From the NCBI RefSeq assembly GCF_021287045.1, contig NZ_JAJTBG010000002.1:337673-401672 (forward strand): DNA of 64,000 bases, in the 5' to 3' direction. Each line of letters begins with the position of its first letter. Positions within the stretch are counted from its first letter, which is position 1. The notes under the pieces are model-generated. The model made no database searches. It was not told where the DNA came from and saw only the letters and a list, made by a program, of their open reading frames with translations. Shown here piece by piece: positions 21,531-31,300 of the stretch. A program made the position numbers and the translations under genes. Source of the DNA: Oryzomicrobium sp. (GTDB lineage: Bacteria > Pseudomonadota > Gammaproteobacteria > Burkholderiales > Rhodocyclaceae).

Positions 21531-21968
21531 TCAGCTCTTGCAGCCGCAACTGCCGGAACCGCAGCCGCCGGCGGCAGGGGCACCGCTTTGCGGCAGGGGA
21601 TCGCGGGACAGGCCGGCGGCGTCGAGCTTGGCCAGGTAGTCGGCCCACCAGGCCTCCTGGTTGGTTCCCAGTTCGTACAGGTAGTCCCAGGAATACAGGC
21701 CGCTGTCGTGGCCGTCGGAGAACACCGGCTTGAGGGCATAGCTGCCCACCGGTTCGACCCGTTCGATGCCCACCTCGCGTTTGTTGGCCTGGAGCGTTTC
21801 CTGGCCCGGGCCGTGGCCGCGCACCTCGGCCGAGGGCGAATAGACGCGCAGGTATTCATAGGGCAGCTGGAAGCTGCGGCCATCGGCGAAGGCGATTTCC
21901 AGCACTCGGGACTTCTGGTGCAGGGTGATGGCGGTGGGCAGGGGGGTGTCTTTGGTCAGTCCGGCCAT
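21531..21968 (-). CDS. DUF971 protein with cysteine-rich tail
   Basis: 145 residues. It is a DUF971 / gamma-butyrobetaine-hydroxylase N-terminal-like zinc-binding fold ([38 protein letters not shown]...). The C-terminus ends [12 protein letters not shown], with three cysteines able to bind a metal. In other bacteria DUF971 proteins lie beside apbC/Mrp or Fe-S genes, so a role in metal or cluster handling is plausible but unproven. It lies 85 bases upstream of ubiE on the same strand. Confidence 0.8.
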   Translation of the reverse strand: MAGLTKDTPLPTAITLHQKSRVLEIAFADGRSFQLPYEYLRVYSPSAEVRGHGPGQETLQANKREVGIERVEPVGSYALKPVFSDGHDSGLYSWDYLYELGTNQEAWWADYLAKLDAAGLSRDPLPQSGAPAAGGCGSGSCGCKS

Positions 21969-22114
21969 GGCAAGCTCGCGGAGAAAACGGCAATATCCCG
22001 TCCGCCGTGGCGGACCGGGGCGGTGGGGCGCCTATCTTAGCGCAAAGCCACCCTCCACCCGCCCCCCGGCTGTGCAAAACCGCTGGAAAAACATGGCACC
22101 TTCGGGCCGTGACG

Positions 22115-22146
22115 TTGTCACGAATCTGTCACGGGGCTTTAATAGA
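22115..22146 (+). promoter_or_regulatory. Pho box and -10 of phoBR
   Basis: TTGTCACGAATCTGTCAC (22115-22132) contains two TGTCAC repeats exactly 11 bases apart, matching the PhoB box layout (CTGTCAT-AAAT-CTGTCAC) with few changes. A TTTAAT/TAATAG -10-like element follows about ten bases later, the position expected when the Pho box replaces the -35. PhoB probably activates its own operon. Confidence 0.8.
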
Positions 22147-22185
22147 CTGGCCGCCAATTATTCATGTAGTGAGCGAGAAACCGTC

Positions 22186-22878
<693 letters not shown>

Positions 22879-22896
22879 GGAAAGCCGGGCGCCATC

Positions 22897-24243
22897 GTGA
22901 AAACCCTCTGGTTCGGCGCATTCTTCTCCGCCCTGCTGCTGACCATGGTGGGGACCGGCGTGGGGCTGGCCCTGGGCACGGCCTGGGGGCTTGGGGTGGC
23001 ACTGGTGCTCACCGTCCTGCTCGGCCTGCACCATCTGCAGCAGTTGCACAAGCTGATGGGCTGGCTGAAAGGCCCCCTGGATGCGCCGGTGCCCGAAGGC
23101 TCCGGGATCTGGGACAAGGTGTTCATCGGGCTGCACCGCCGGGTGCGCACCCGCAACGAACAGCAGCGGGCCCTGAACCTGGCCCTGGAGCGCTTCCGCC
23201 GTGCCGCCGAGGCCCTGCCCGACGGGGTGGTGATCCTGTCGCCGCACCGCCAGATCGAAGGCATGAACTCCAAGGCGGCGCTGTTCCTCGGCCTCAATCA
23301 GCGCACCGACATGGGCCAGACCATCACCAACCTGCTGCGCCAGCCGGACTTCAGCGCCTATCTGGATACCGGCGCCTTCGACGATCCCCTGGTGCTGCGC
23401 AACACCCGGGCCGACGGGGCCAGCCTGCAGATCCAGGTGGTGCCCTACGCCGGCGAGCGGCAGCTGCTGCTGGTGCGCGACGTGACCAAGCTGGAACGGC
23501 TGGAGACCATGCGCAGCGACTTCGTCGCCAACGTCTCCCACGAGCTGAAGACGCCCCTGACCGTGGTCGCGGGTTTCATCGAAACCCTCCAGGATTTGCA
23601 CGGTTCCCTGAGTCCCGACCAGGTGGAGCATTACCTGAGCCTGGCCCACGACCAGTCGATCCGCATGCAGCACCTGATTTCCGACCTGCTCACCCTGTCT
23701 GCCCTGGAAACCGGCGGCAGCAACGCCGAGGTCGAGCCGGTGGCCGTGGCGCCCCTGCTCGAAGCAGTCCAGGCCGATACCCTGGCCCTGTCGGGGGGGC
23801 GGCACCGCATCACCCTGGAAATGGACGGCCCCAGCCACATCCTGGGCGCCACCACCGAATTGCGCAGCGCCTTCGGCAACCTGGCCTCGAACGCGGTGCG
23901 CTACACCCCGGAAGGGGGAAGCATCGCCCTGCGCTGGCAAAAAGTGGATGGTGCGGCCGGCGGGGATGGCGGCGCCGCCTTCGTCGTGGCCGATACCGGC
24001 ATCGGCATCCCGCCCCAGCACATTCCCCGGCTCACCGAGCGCTTCTACCGGGTGGACCGGGGCCGTTCCCGGGAATCCGGCGGCACCGGCCTGGGGCTGG
24101 CCATCGTCAAGCACGTGTTGACCCGGCACCAGGGCTGGCTGGAAGTGGAAAGCGAGCCCGGCAAGGGCAGCCGCTTCACCGCCAGGATTCCGGCGGCGCG
24201 CCTGGTTTCGGCGCCGGCGCCCGGCACCGCCCGGGCTGCCTGA
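22897..24243 (+). CDS. phoR: Phosphate regulon sensor histidine kinase PhoR
   Basis: 448 residues. Two N-terminal membrane helices (about 3-45) without a large periplasmic loop, a PAS-like region (about 100-190, RRAAEALPDGVVILSP), H-box VSHELKTPL with His215, and ATPase motifs with N box GNLASNAVRYTPEGG and G boxes DTGIGIP and GGTGLGLAIVKH. This is the PhoR layout that senses phosphate through the Pst/PhoU complex. No pst or phoU genes are in the window. It starts with GTG. Confidence 0.93.
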   Translation: MKTLWFGAFFSALLLTMVGTGVGLALGTAWGLGVALVLTVLLGLHHLQQLHKLMGWLKGPLDAPVPEGSGIWDKVFIGLHRRVRTRNEQQRALNLALERFRRAAEALPDGVVILSPHRQIEGMNSKAALFLGLNQRTDMGQTITNLLRQPDFSAYLDTGAFDDPLVLRNTRADGASLQIQVVPYAGERQLLLVRDVTKLERLETMRSDFVANVSHELKTPLTVVAGFIETLQDLHGSLSPDQVEHYLSLAHDQSIRMQHLISDLLTLSALETGGSNAEVEPVAVAPLLEAVQADTLALSGGRHRITLEMDGPSHILGATTELRSAFGNLASNAVRYTPEGGSIALRWQKVDGAAGGDGGAAFVVADTGIGIPPQHIPRLTERFYRVDRGRSRESGGTGLGLAIVKHVLTRHQGWLEVESEPGKGSRFTARIPAARLVSAPAPGTARAA

Positions 24244-24291
24244 TCCGCTGCCGCAGGCGAGGCCGGCGCAAGCCCGCCGCCGGCCGTGGCA

Positions 24292-25923
24292 TCACTCCGC
24301 CGCGGTAAAACTAACCCGCTCGAAATCCCCTCCCTGCTCCAGCAGCCGGGTCAGCCTGATCCGCCACTGGCTGTTGTCGGCGGCCACTTCCAGGTGGCGG
24401 CCGGTGACGTACCAACCCTTGGGAATCACCAGGGAGGCCGCCTGGCCTAGGGCCGGCAGTCCCGCCAGAAGAAAGCCGGGCTGGTAAGGGTCCCGGTTCC
24501 CGCCGCTGGGTACCGGGCGCAGCGCCACCGCCGTCGGCAGGCCGGGCAGCACCGCCACCCCCAGCACCAGTCCGCCGTCCCGGTCTTCCATCAGCCAGCT
24601 GGTGCGGCCGAGCAGGCAGTGGGCGCCGTCCGGAGGAACCACGGCGAGCAGTTGGTCGTGATTGAGGCGCAGTCCGGCGCGGTTGCGGTTGAGGCGGAAT
24701 CCCGCAGCGGAGTGGTTGATGACCTGCCAGGTTTCGGTGGCCTGGGTGTCGTGGTGGGGCGTCCCGGCCAGGCCGGCGGCCGGTTCGACCTGCTGGCGGA
24801 ACATATAGAGGCGTTCGAATTCCCCGCGCGAATAGACGGCCGCCGCCGGCTGGACGAAGGCGCGCCCCGCCAGCAGGCGGAAGATGGCGTCGCCGCCGCG
24901 ACAGACCCGGGCCTCGCCGCTGGCGGGCAGGCGGCGGAAGCGGCGCGGTGCGGCGGTGAGGGACCAGGGGCGATGGAGCTGGCCGATCAGGTGGGCGCAG
25001 CGGTCGGCCATCATGTTGTCCCCCAGTCCCAGTTGAGCGGGCTGCACCCGCTGCGCCAGCTGGACCTGGGTCTGCTGCAACTGGGCCGTAAGGCGTCCGA
25101 CGTCGAGCCGGCGCAGGCCCGTCCCCGACTGGCCATCGGCCAGCGGCCGCACCCCGGCGTCGGCAAACAGGTCGACTGCGAAGCGGGGCAGGGCTTCGGT
25201 CTCCACCGCGTCGATCTGCACCAGGGGCGCCCAGCGCGAGGCCAGGCGGCGCACGAAGGCCAGGGCGCGCAAATCCAGCCCATAGGGGGCGGCCAGGTCG
25301 AGCAGCAGGGCTTCCACATAGGTGGCCGTGGCGTGGGTCGAGCCTCGGCCCGGGTCCAGGGGTTCGTCCACCGGCTGGGTTGCCACTCCCCACTCCTCGG
25401 CGCTGGCGTAGTAGCCGTGCAGATCGAGCCACAGGCCGGGGGGCGCTTCGCGGCGGGCCCGGTAGTGGTCGTACAGGGCATGGCCGGTGCAGTACAGGCA
25501 GCGCTGCAGGATCAGGGCCAGCTGCTGCGGCGACAGGGGGTCGTCGGCGGGCGCCACCTGGGCGCAATGAGCATAGGCGCTGGCCAGGCGATGCCAGTCC
25601 CCGGCAACCCAGGCGAGCACTTCCTGCTCCCGCTCGCCCAGGGGCACGGCCCGGTCGGTGAAGGTCCGGGCCATTTCCTCCTGCAGGTAGGTGAAGGCGA
25701 TGCGGCCCTGTTCGAGCAGGGTCAGGTAGTCCGCCGCCGGCAGGGGGGCGTGGCGCAGGCTGTCCAGCAGCACGGCCAGGTCGTGGCGGGCCTGGGCCGG
25801 GTTGGCCAGGGGCAGGGCGGCCAGATGGGCCAGCCCCGCGTCCAGGGTGGGGATCGTGGGCAGGCCCGCGGGTTTCGGCGGGTTCGGGGAAGCGGGGTGG
25901 TGTGCGGTGAGTGCGATGTTCAT
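24292..25923 (-). CDS. Uncharacterised protein with PilZ-like motif, paralogue of the protein encoded at 26636-28186
   Basis: 543 residues, function not recognised. ATG at 25923 follows CGAGGAACC. The helical N-terminal two-thirds share anchors with the gene at 26636-28186: LAALPLANP, PPGLWLDLHG, YVEALLLDLAAPYG and PAQLGLGDN...HRPW. Around 410-470 it has W-QVINHSAAGFRL and LRLNHDQLLAVVPP; the NxSxxG core is the second signature of c-di-GMP-binding PilZ domains, but the RxxxR part is not clear. No signal peptide or membrane helices. It is the last gene of a three-gene minus-strand cluster with a HIT protein. Confidence 0.6.
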   Translation of the reverse strand: MNIALTAHHPASPNPPKPAGLPTIPTLDAGLAHLAALPLANPAQARHDLAVLLDSLRHAPLPAADYLTLLEQGRIAFTYLQEEMARTFTDRAVPLGEREQEVLAWVAGDWHRLASAYAHCAQVAPADDPLSPQQLALILQRCLYCTGHALYDHYRARREAPPGLWLDLHGYYASAEEWGVATQPVDEPLDPGRGSTHATATYVEALLLDLAAPYGLDLRALAFVRRLASRWAPLVQIDAVETEALPRFAVDLFADAGVRPLADGQSGTGLRRLDVGRLTAQLQQTQVQLAQRVQPAQLGLGDNMMADRCAHLIGQLHRPWSLTAAPRRFRRLPASGEARVCRGGDAIFRLLAGRAFVQPAAAVYSRGEFERLYMFRQQVEPAAGLAGTPHHDTQATETWQVINHSAAGFRLNRNRAGLRLNHDQLLAVVPPDGAHCLLGRTSWLMEDRDGGLVLGVAVLPGLPTAVALRPVPSGGNRDPYQPGFLLAGLPALGQAASLVIPKGWYVTGRHLEVAADNSQWRIRLTRLLEQGGDFERVSFTAAE

Positions 25924-25958
25924 GGCCGGTTCCTCGAACGGGTGGGGAATGCCCCGGG

Positions 25959-26405
25959 TTATGCCTTGGCCGGCTCCAGCTCGGCCTTCAGGGCCTCCGC
26001 CAGGGTGCGGTCGTCCACCGCTGGCCGGGGGGCCGGGGCGACGCCGTCGGTGCGCCGCGCCGCCCAGATCGCGCCGGGAAAGGTGGGGTCGTCGCGCCAG
26101 CGCGGAATGATGTGCCAGTGTAGGTGAGGCACCATGTTGCCCAGGCTGGCGAGGTTGACCTTGTCGGGGGCGTAGAGGCGCCGCAGTACCCGTTCGCAGG
26201 CCAGCACCGCCGCCATCAGGCGCTGCTGTTCGCCGTCGTCCAGGTCGCTCATCTCCCCCGCATGGCGGGACCAGATCACCCGTAGGAAGCCCGGGTAGTC
26301 GGGTTCCTCGGCACGGATGATGCGCCACTCGGGGCTCTCCACCAGAAGCTGGCCTCCCGGAGTGGCGCACAGGGGGCAGGCGGACGGGCTGGCGGGGACG
26401 GCCAT
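25959..26405 (-). CDS. HIT family protein (histidine triad nucleotide-binding)
   Basis: 148 residues. The catalytic triad HLHWHIIPR (His94, His96, His98) is intact, and CPLC at 10-13 is the start of the usual zinc-binding motif. HIT proteins hydrolyse nucleotide phosphoramidates, AMP-lysine or dinucleoside polyphosphates. The start at 26405 follows CCAGGAGCC; an upstream in-frame ATG at 26468 lacks such a site. It sits between two paralogous unknown genes, 35 bases before the second one, and is probably co-transcribed with it. Confidence 0.88.
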   Translation of the reverse strand: MAVPASPSACPLCATPGGQLLVESPEWRIIRAEEPDYPGFLRVIWSRHAGEMSDLDDGEQQRLMAAVLACERVLRRLYAPDKVNLASLGNMVPHLHWHIIPRWRDDPTFPGAIWAARRTDGVAPAPRPAVDDRTLAEALKAELEPAKA

Positions 26406-26635
26406 GGGGGCTCCTGGAAAGCGTGAAGTGGGCACCGGAAAAAGCCGGTGGATGCCGGCCGCGCCCATCGCGGACCGTGCCGGTCGGGGCCGGAGGATAG
26501 CGTGGGAATCACGGGAATGGCGGGGATTCCTCCCCGCCTACACGCCGCGGGCCGACTTGATACCTTTTTTCTATGCCTGGGCCGGCGGGGCGACAAGGGA
26601 ATCCATCACGCCGGAGGCCGATCCGAGGGCGAAAG

Positions 26636-28186
26636 TCAGACCGGCTGGACGGCGGCGAGTTCGCAGTCCGCGCCGGCGGCGAGGACGCTTTCCAGGCGCC
26701 ACTGCTGGCGCCCGTTTCCGGCCGCCGCCGGGGGCGGTACGTCGGCCAGGCGGCCGCGCCGGTAGGCGCCCCGGGGCAGAAGCAGGGCCGGCAGCTCGTT
26801 ATGGCCGACCCATAGGGCGGGATGGGTCTCGCCCCCGTCGGCGAAGCGGGCGAGGACGCCGGCTACCGGGCCGTCGATGCGTCGCACCTTGACCGCCAGC
26901 CCGCCCCCCAGGGCCATCAGCAGGCTGGAAACCCGGCCGAGACCGAAGCGGCCGGCGGAATCCGCCACCGCCACCAGTTGGTCGTGGAAGAGGCGTTCCG
27001 GTGGCCTCGGGTGGAAGAGCCGCCAGGCCTCGGCCCCCTGCTCGATCACGCCCCATTCGCTGGCTTCTGGCACCTGGGGTGTGCCCTGGCTGCCGCTGCT
27101 GCCGAACACCACCAGCCGGTCGAAGTCGTTGCGGGTCTGCACCGGCCTGGCGGCATCCGGCGCCAGTTGGCCGAGGTGCCAGGCCAGGGCGGAGAAGGCG
27201 GTGATCAGTCGGGCCTGGCCCTGGATCGGTTCGGGCGCGTAGGCCCGGGCCAAGGCCTGTTGGGACCAGGGGGGACGCAGGTGGTCAAGCAGGCGGCTGC
27301 ATTCGTCTGCGCCCAGTCCCTCGCCCAGGCCGAGTTCGGCCGGGCTGTGGCCGGCCTTGAGGCGGCTTTTCAGGCGCCGCAGGTGCTCGGCCAGGGGGGC
27401 GCTGTCCAGGACGCGCAGGGCGCCCCGGGCATCGCCATCGTTGCGGCCTTGCCTGCGCAGGCCCCGGTCGGCGCGCAGGTCGATCAGGAAGGGCGGCAGC
27501 TCGCCGTCCGCGGGCAAGGGCATCACCGGCGCCAGCTTGGCCAGGCGGCGCGCCCAGCGTTGGGTCTGGCGCTGCTCGCGGAAGCTCTGGGAGGCCGGCT
27601 TGGCCATGTCGATGAGCAGGGTGGCCACGTAGTGGCGCATCGGCCCCACGGTGCGGCCCTTGCGGTCGGGCCAGGCCTGGGCGGCCACGCCGGCGGCTTC
27701 GGCCGCGGCGAAGTCGCCGTGCAGTTGGCGCCACAGCCCGGCGGGTGGCTCGCTGCGGGCGAGCAGGGCGATTTGCAGGGCCTGGCCGCGGTGGAACAGG
27801 GCGCGTTCGTAGGCCTGCGCCGGTTCGGCATGGGCCGGGGCGCCGACGGGTTGGGGGCCCTGGCTGGCCAGCCCGTCCGCCAGGCGCCGCCAGGCATCGG
27901 CGCAGGCGGCGAGCAAGGCCAGGGTCTGGGCGAGGACGGCGGTCTCGGCCTCGGCGAAGGGCAGGGGGCGGCCGCGCAGGCGCTTTTCCGCGTCTTCCAC
28001 CACCAGGGCCAGGGGCGCTTCCGCGCCGTGCAGCGCCGCGAATTGGGCGGGAGCGGGCAGGGCGCGCGCCGCCAGGGCGTCCATGTAGGGGGCGAGGCGG
28101 CCCAGGGTGGCCAGGGGGTCGGCCAGGGGCAGGGTGGCCAGGTAGGCGGACGCGGCGTTGGGGGAGGTCAGGTCGGGCACGGACAT
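26636..28186 (-). CDS. Uncharacterised protein, paralogue of the protein encoded at 24292-25923
   Basis: 516 residues, function not recognised. Shared anchors with the downstream paralogue include LATLPLADP, PPAGLWRQLHG, YVATLLIDMAKP, PAELGLGEGLGADEC...LRPPW and LFHDQLVAV. The PilZ-like core seen in the paralogue is lost here (EQGAEAWRL instead of NxSxxG). It is Ala/Leu-rich and probably all-helical in the N-terminal 350 residues, with no signal peptide. Start chosen at 28186 (MSVPDLTS), after a GGCCCCGATG context; an upstream in-frame ATG at 28324 would run across the palindrome and is rejected. The 230 bases to the HIT gene hold no gene. Confidence 0.58.
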   Translation of the reverse strand: MSVPDLTSPNAASAYLATLPLADPLATLGRLAPYMDALAARALPAPAQFAALHGAEAPLALVVEDAEKRLRGRPLPFAEAETAVLAQTLALLAACADAWRRLADGLASQGPQPVGAPAHAEPAQAYERALFHRGQALQIALLARSEPPAGLWRQLHGDFAAAEAAGVAAQAWPDRKGRTVGPMRHYVATLLIDMAKPASQSFREQRQTQRWARRLAKLAPVMPLPADGELPPFLIDLRADRGLRRQGRNDGDARGALRVLDSAPLAEHLRRLKSRLKAGHSPAELGLGEGLGADECSRLLDHLRPPWSQQALARAYAPEPIQGQARLITAFSALAWHLGQLAPDAARPVQTRNDFDRLVVFGSSGSQGTPQVPEASEWGVIEQGAEAWRLFHPRPPERLFHDQLVAVADSAGRFGLGRVSSLLMALGGGLAVKVRRIDGPVAGVLARFADGGETHPALWVGHNELPALLLPRGAYRRGRLADVPPPAAAGNGRQQWRLESVLAAGADCELAAVQPV

Positions 28187-28230
28187 CGGGGCCTCCAGGG
28201 GGCGGGAAGGTCCGCAGGCGGATGGGGAAA

Positions 28231-28248
28231 GTGTGAAATATTTCACAC
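28231..28248. promoter_or_regulatory. Perfect 18-base palindrome, operator-like
   Basis: GTGTGAAATATTTCACAC is its own reverse complement, 45 bases upstream of the minus-strand gene starting at 28186. The core TGTGA-N6-TCACA is the CRP/FNR-family consensus layout. A related pair lies at 50300-50336. The regulator is not identified. Confidence 0.6.
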
Positions 28249-28309
28249 AAATGGAGTTGGGGAGATTGTGCCGCCTTGCGCCGGGGAACGCCAGACGGGC
28301 GTCGGGGGC

Positions 28310-28338
28310 AAAAAAACGGGGCATCCAATGGATGCCCC
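28310..28338 (-). terminator. Terminator of the DUF3683 oxidoreductase gene
   Basis: Read on the minus strand, a stem GGGGCATCC/GGATGCCCC with loop ATT is followed by G-TTTTTTT. It lies 29 bases after the stop of the large FAD/Fe-S gene and separates it from the uncharacterised gene downstream. Confidence 0.88.
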
Positions 28339-28366
28339 GCGAGTGGGTTTGGTTCCGGCCGGCGTC

Positions 28367-31300
28367 TTACAGCAGCACCCGCTCGATGCCGCCCTGGTTG
28401 GCCTTCTGCACATAGTCGGCCATCCAGTTGTCGCCCAGGGCGGACTTGGCCATTTCGACCACGATGTAGTCGGCCTCCAGGTTGGCGTCGTCCCGGTAAC
28501 GGGAGAGGCCTTGCAGGCAGGACGGGCAGGAGGTGAGGATCTTCACCTTGGCGTCGGCATCGTCGCCGCGCAGGGCGGCGGCGCCCTTCTCGATTTCTTC
28601 CTGCTTGCGGAAGCGCACCTGGGTGGACACGTCCGGGCGGGACACCGCCAGGGTGCCGGATTCGCCGCAGCAGCGGTCGTTGAGGGGCACCGGGGCGCCC
28701 ATCAGCGATTCGAGCACCTTGGCCGAGGCGTGGGTCTTCATCGGCGTGTGGCAGGGCTCGTGGTACATGTACTTCACCCCGCTCAGTCCCTCGGCCTTGA
28801 CGCCCTTTTCCATCAGGTACTCGTGGATGTCGAGCAGGCGGCAGCCGGGGAAGATCTTCTCGAACTCGTACTTCTGCAGCTGATCCATGCAGGTGCCGCA
28901 GGAGACGATCACCGTCTTGATGTCCAGGTAGTTGAGGGTGTTGGCCACCCGGTGGAACAGGACCCGGTTGTCGGTGGTGATCTTCTGGCCCTTGTCCTCC
29001 TCGCCGGCGGCGGTCTGCGGGTAGCCGCAGCACAGGTAGCCCGGGGGCAGCACGGTGGTGGCGCCGACCTCGTAGAGCATGGCCTGGGTCGCCAGACCGA
29101 CCTGGGAGAACAGGCGCTCCGAGCCGCAGCCGGGGAAGTAGAACACCGCGTCGGATTCCTCGGTGGTCTTCTTCGGGTTGCGGATCACCGGGATCACCGC
29201 ATCGTCCTCGATGTCGAGCAGCGCCCTGGAGGTGCGCTTGGGCAGGTTGCCCGGCATCGGCTTGTTGATGAAGTGGATCACCTGGGCCTTGATCGGCGCG
29301 GTGCCCAGGGTGGCGGGCGGATGCTTGACCTGCTCCTGGATCAGTCCTAGGGACTTGGCCACCTTGTGCGCCAGGTTCTGGGCCTTGTAGCCGATGTCCA
29401 TCATGCCGACCCGCATCGCCTTGATGGTGGCCGGGTCCTTGATGGTGAGGAAGGCCATGGCCAGGGCCTTGCCCGGGTCGGTGCGCTTCTTGCCCTGCTT
29501 GCGCAGGAAGTTGCGCATCGCCACCGACACGTCGCCGAAGTCGATGTCCACCGGGCAGGGCTTCACGCAGCGGTGGCAGATGGTGCAGTGGTCGGCCACG
29601 TCGTTGAACTCGTCGAAGTGGGCCAGGGACACGCCGCGCCGGGTCTGTTCCTCGTAGAGGAAGGCTTCGATCAGCAGGCCGGTGCCGAGGATCTTGTTGC
29701 GCGGCGAGTAGAGCAGGTTGGCCCGGGGCACGTGGGTCGAGCACACCGGCTTGCACTTACCGCAGCGCAGGCAGTCCTTGATCATGTTGGCCACGCCGCC
29801 GATCTCGGACTTCTCCATGATCAGCGACTCGTGGCCGATCAGGTTGAACGACGGGGTGTAGGCGTTCACCAGGTTACCGCCGGGCAACAGCTTGCCCTTG
29901 TTGAAGCGGCCTTCCGGGTCCACCTTGGCCTTGTAGTCGCGGAACGGCTGCATCTCCGCGTCGGTCAGGTAGTCGAGCTTGGTGATGCCGATGCCGTGCT
30001 CGCCGGAGATCACTCCGCCCAGGCTGCGGGCCAGGGCCATGATGCGGTCCACCGCCGCGTTGGCGGTCTGCAGCATGGCGTAGTGGTCCGAGTTCACCGG
30101 GATGTTGGTGTGCACGTTGCCGTCGCCGGCGTGCATGTGCAGGGCGACGAAGACCCGGCCGCGCAGCACGGCCTTCTGGGCCTCTTCCATCTTTTCCAGG
30201 GTCGGCCGGTAGACGTTGCCGTCGAAGATGGTTTCCAGGGGGCGCTTCAGCTCCTTCTTCCACGACACCCGCACCGAATAGTCCTGCAAGCGGTGGAACA
30301 GGGTCGGGTTGGCCGCCCGGTTGGTCAGCTCGCCGGCATTGATGCCGAATTCGGCGAAGCGGGCCTCGGCCTCGGCCAGGGGCAGGTCCAGGTTGGCCAG
30401 CAGCCATTCCCAGCGGGCGCGCACCTGGGCTACGTGCTCCAGGGCCGCCTCGCGCCGGTCGCCGATCAGCACGTCCTTGTCCAGGGCCGAATCGCCGGCA
30501 TTGACCGGCAGGTCGCCTTGCAGGAACTCGGTCAGGGCGTCGCACAGCTCCAGCTTGTTCTGGATCGACAGTTCGATGTTGATGCGCTCGATGCCGTCGC
30601 AGTAGTCACCCATGCGCGGCAGGGGGATCACCACGTCCTCGTTCACCTTGAAGGCGTTGGTGTGCTTGGAGATGGCGGCGGTGCGCGAACGGTCGAGCCA
30701 GAACTTCTTGCGCAGCTCGGGCGAGACGGCGATGAAGCCCTCGGCGCCGCGCAGGTTGCACATCTTCACCACTTCCGAGGCGGCGGCCATCACCGCGGCC
30801 TCGTCGTGGCCCACCAGGTCGCCGATCAGCACCATCTTCGGCCGGCCGTGGCGCTTGGCCTTGGTGGCGTAGCCCACCGCCTTCACGTAGCGCTCGTCCA
30901 AGTGCTCCAGGCCGGCCAGCAGCACGCCGGATTGGGCGCCGGCGCCGCCCGGCTTGAAGTAGTCGGTGATCTCGACGATGGAGGGCACGGCTTCGCGCAC
31001 CTGGCCGAAGAATTCCAGGCAGACGGTGCGGGTCACCGGCGGCATCTTGTGCAGCACCCAACGGGCGGCGACGATGATGCCGTCGGTGCCTTCCTTTTGC
31101 ACCCCGGGCAGGCCGGACAGGAACTTGTCGGTGACGTCCTTGCCCAGGCCGACCTTGCGGAACTTCTGGCCGGGGATCTCGAGCAACTCCTCGCCCAGCA
31201 GGGTCTTGCCTTCCGCGTCGAAGCGACGCAGGCGGAAGGTGGCCAGCTCCTGGTCGTGGATCTTCGACATGTTGTGGTTGAGCCGCTCCACCTCCAGCCA

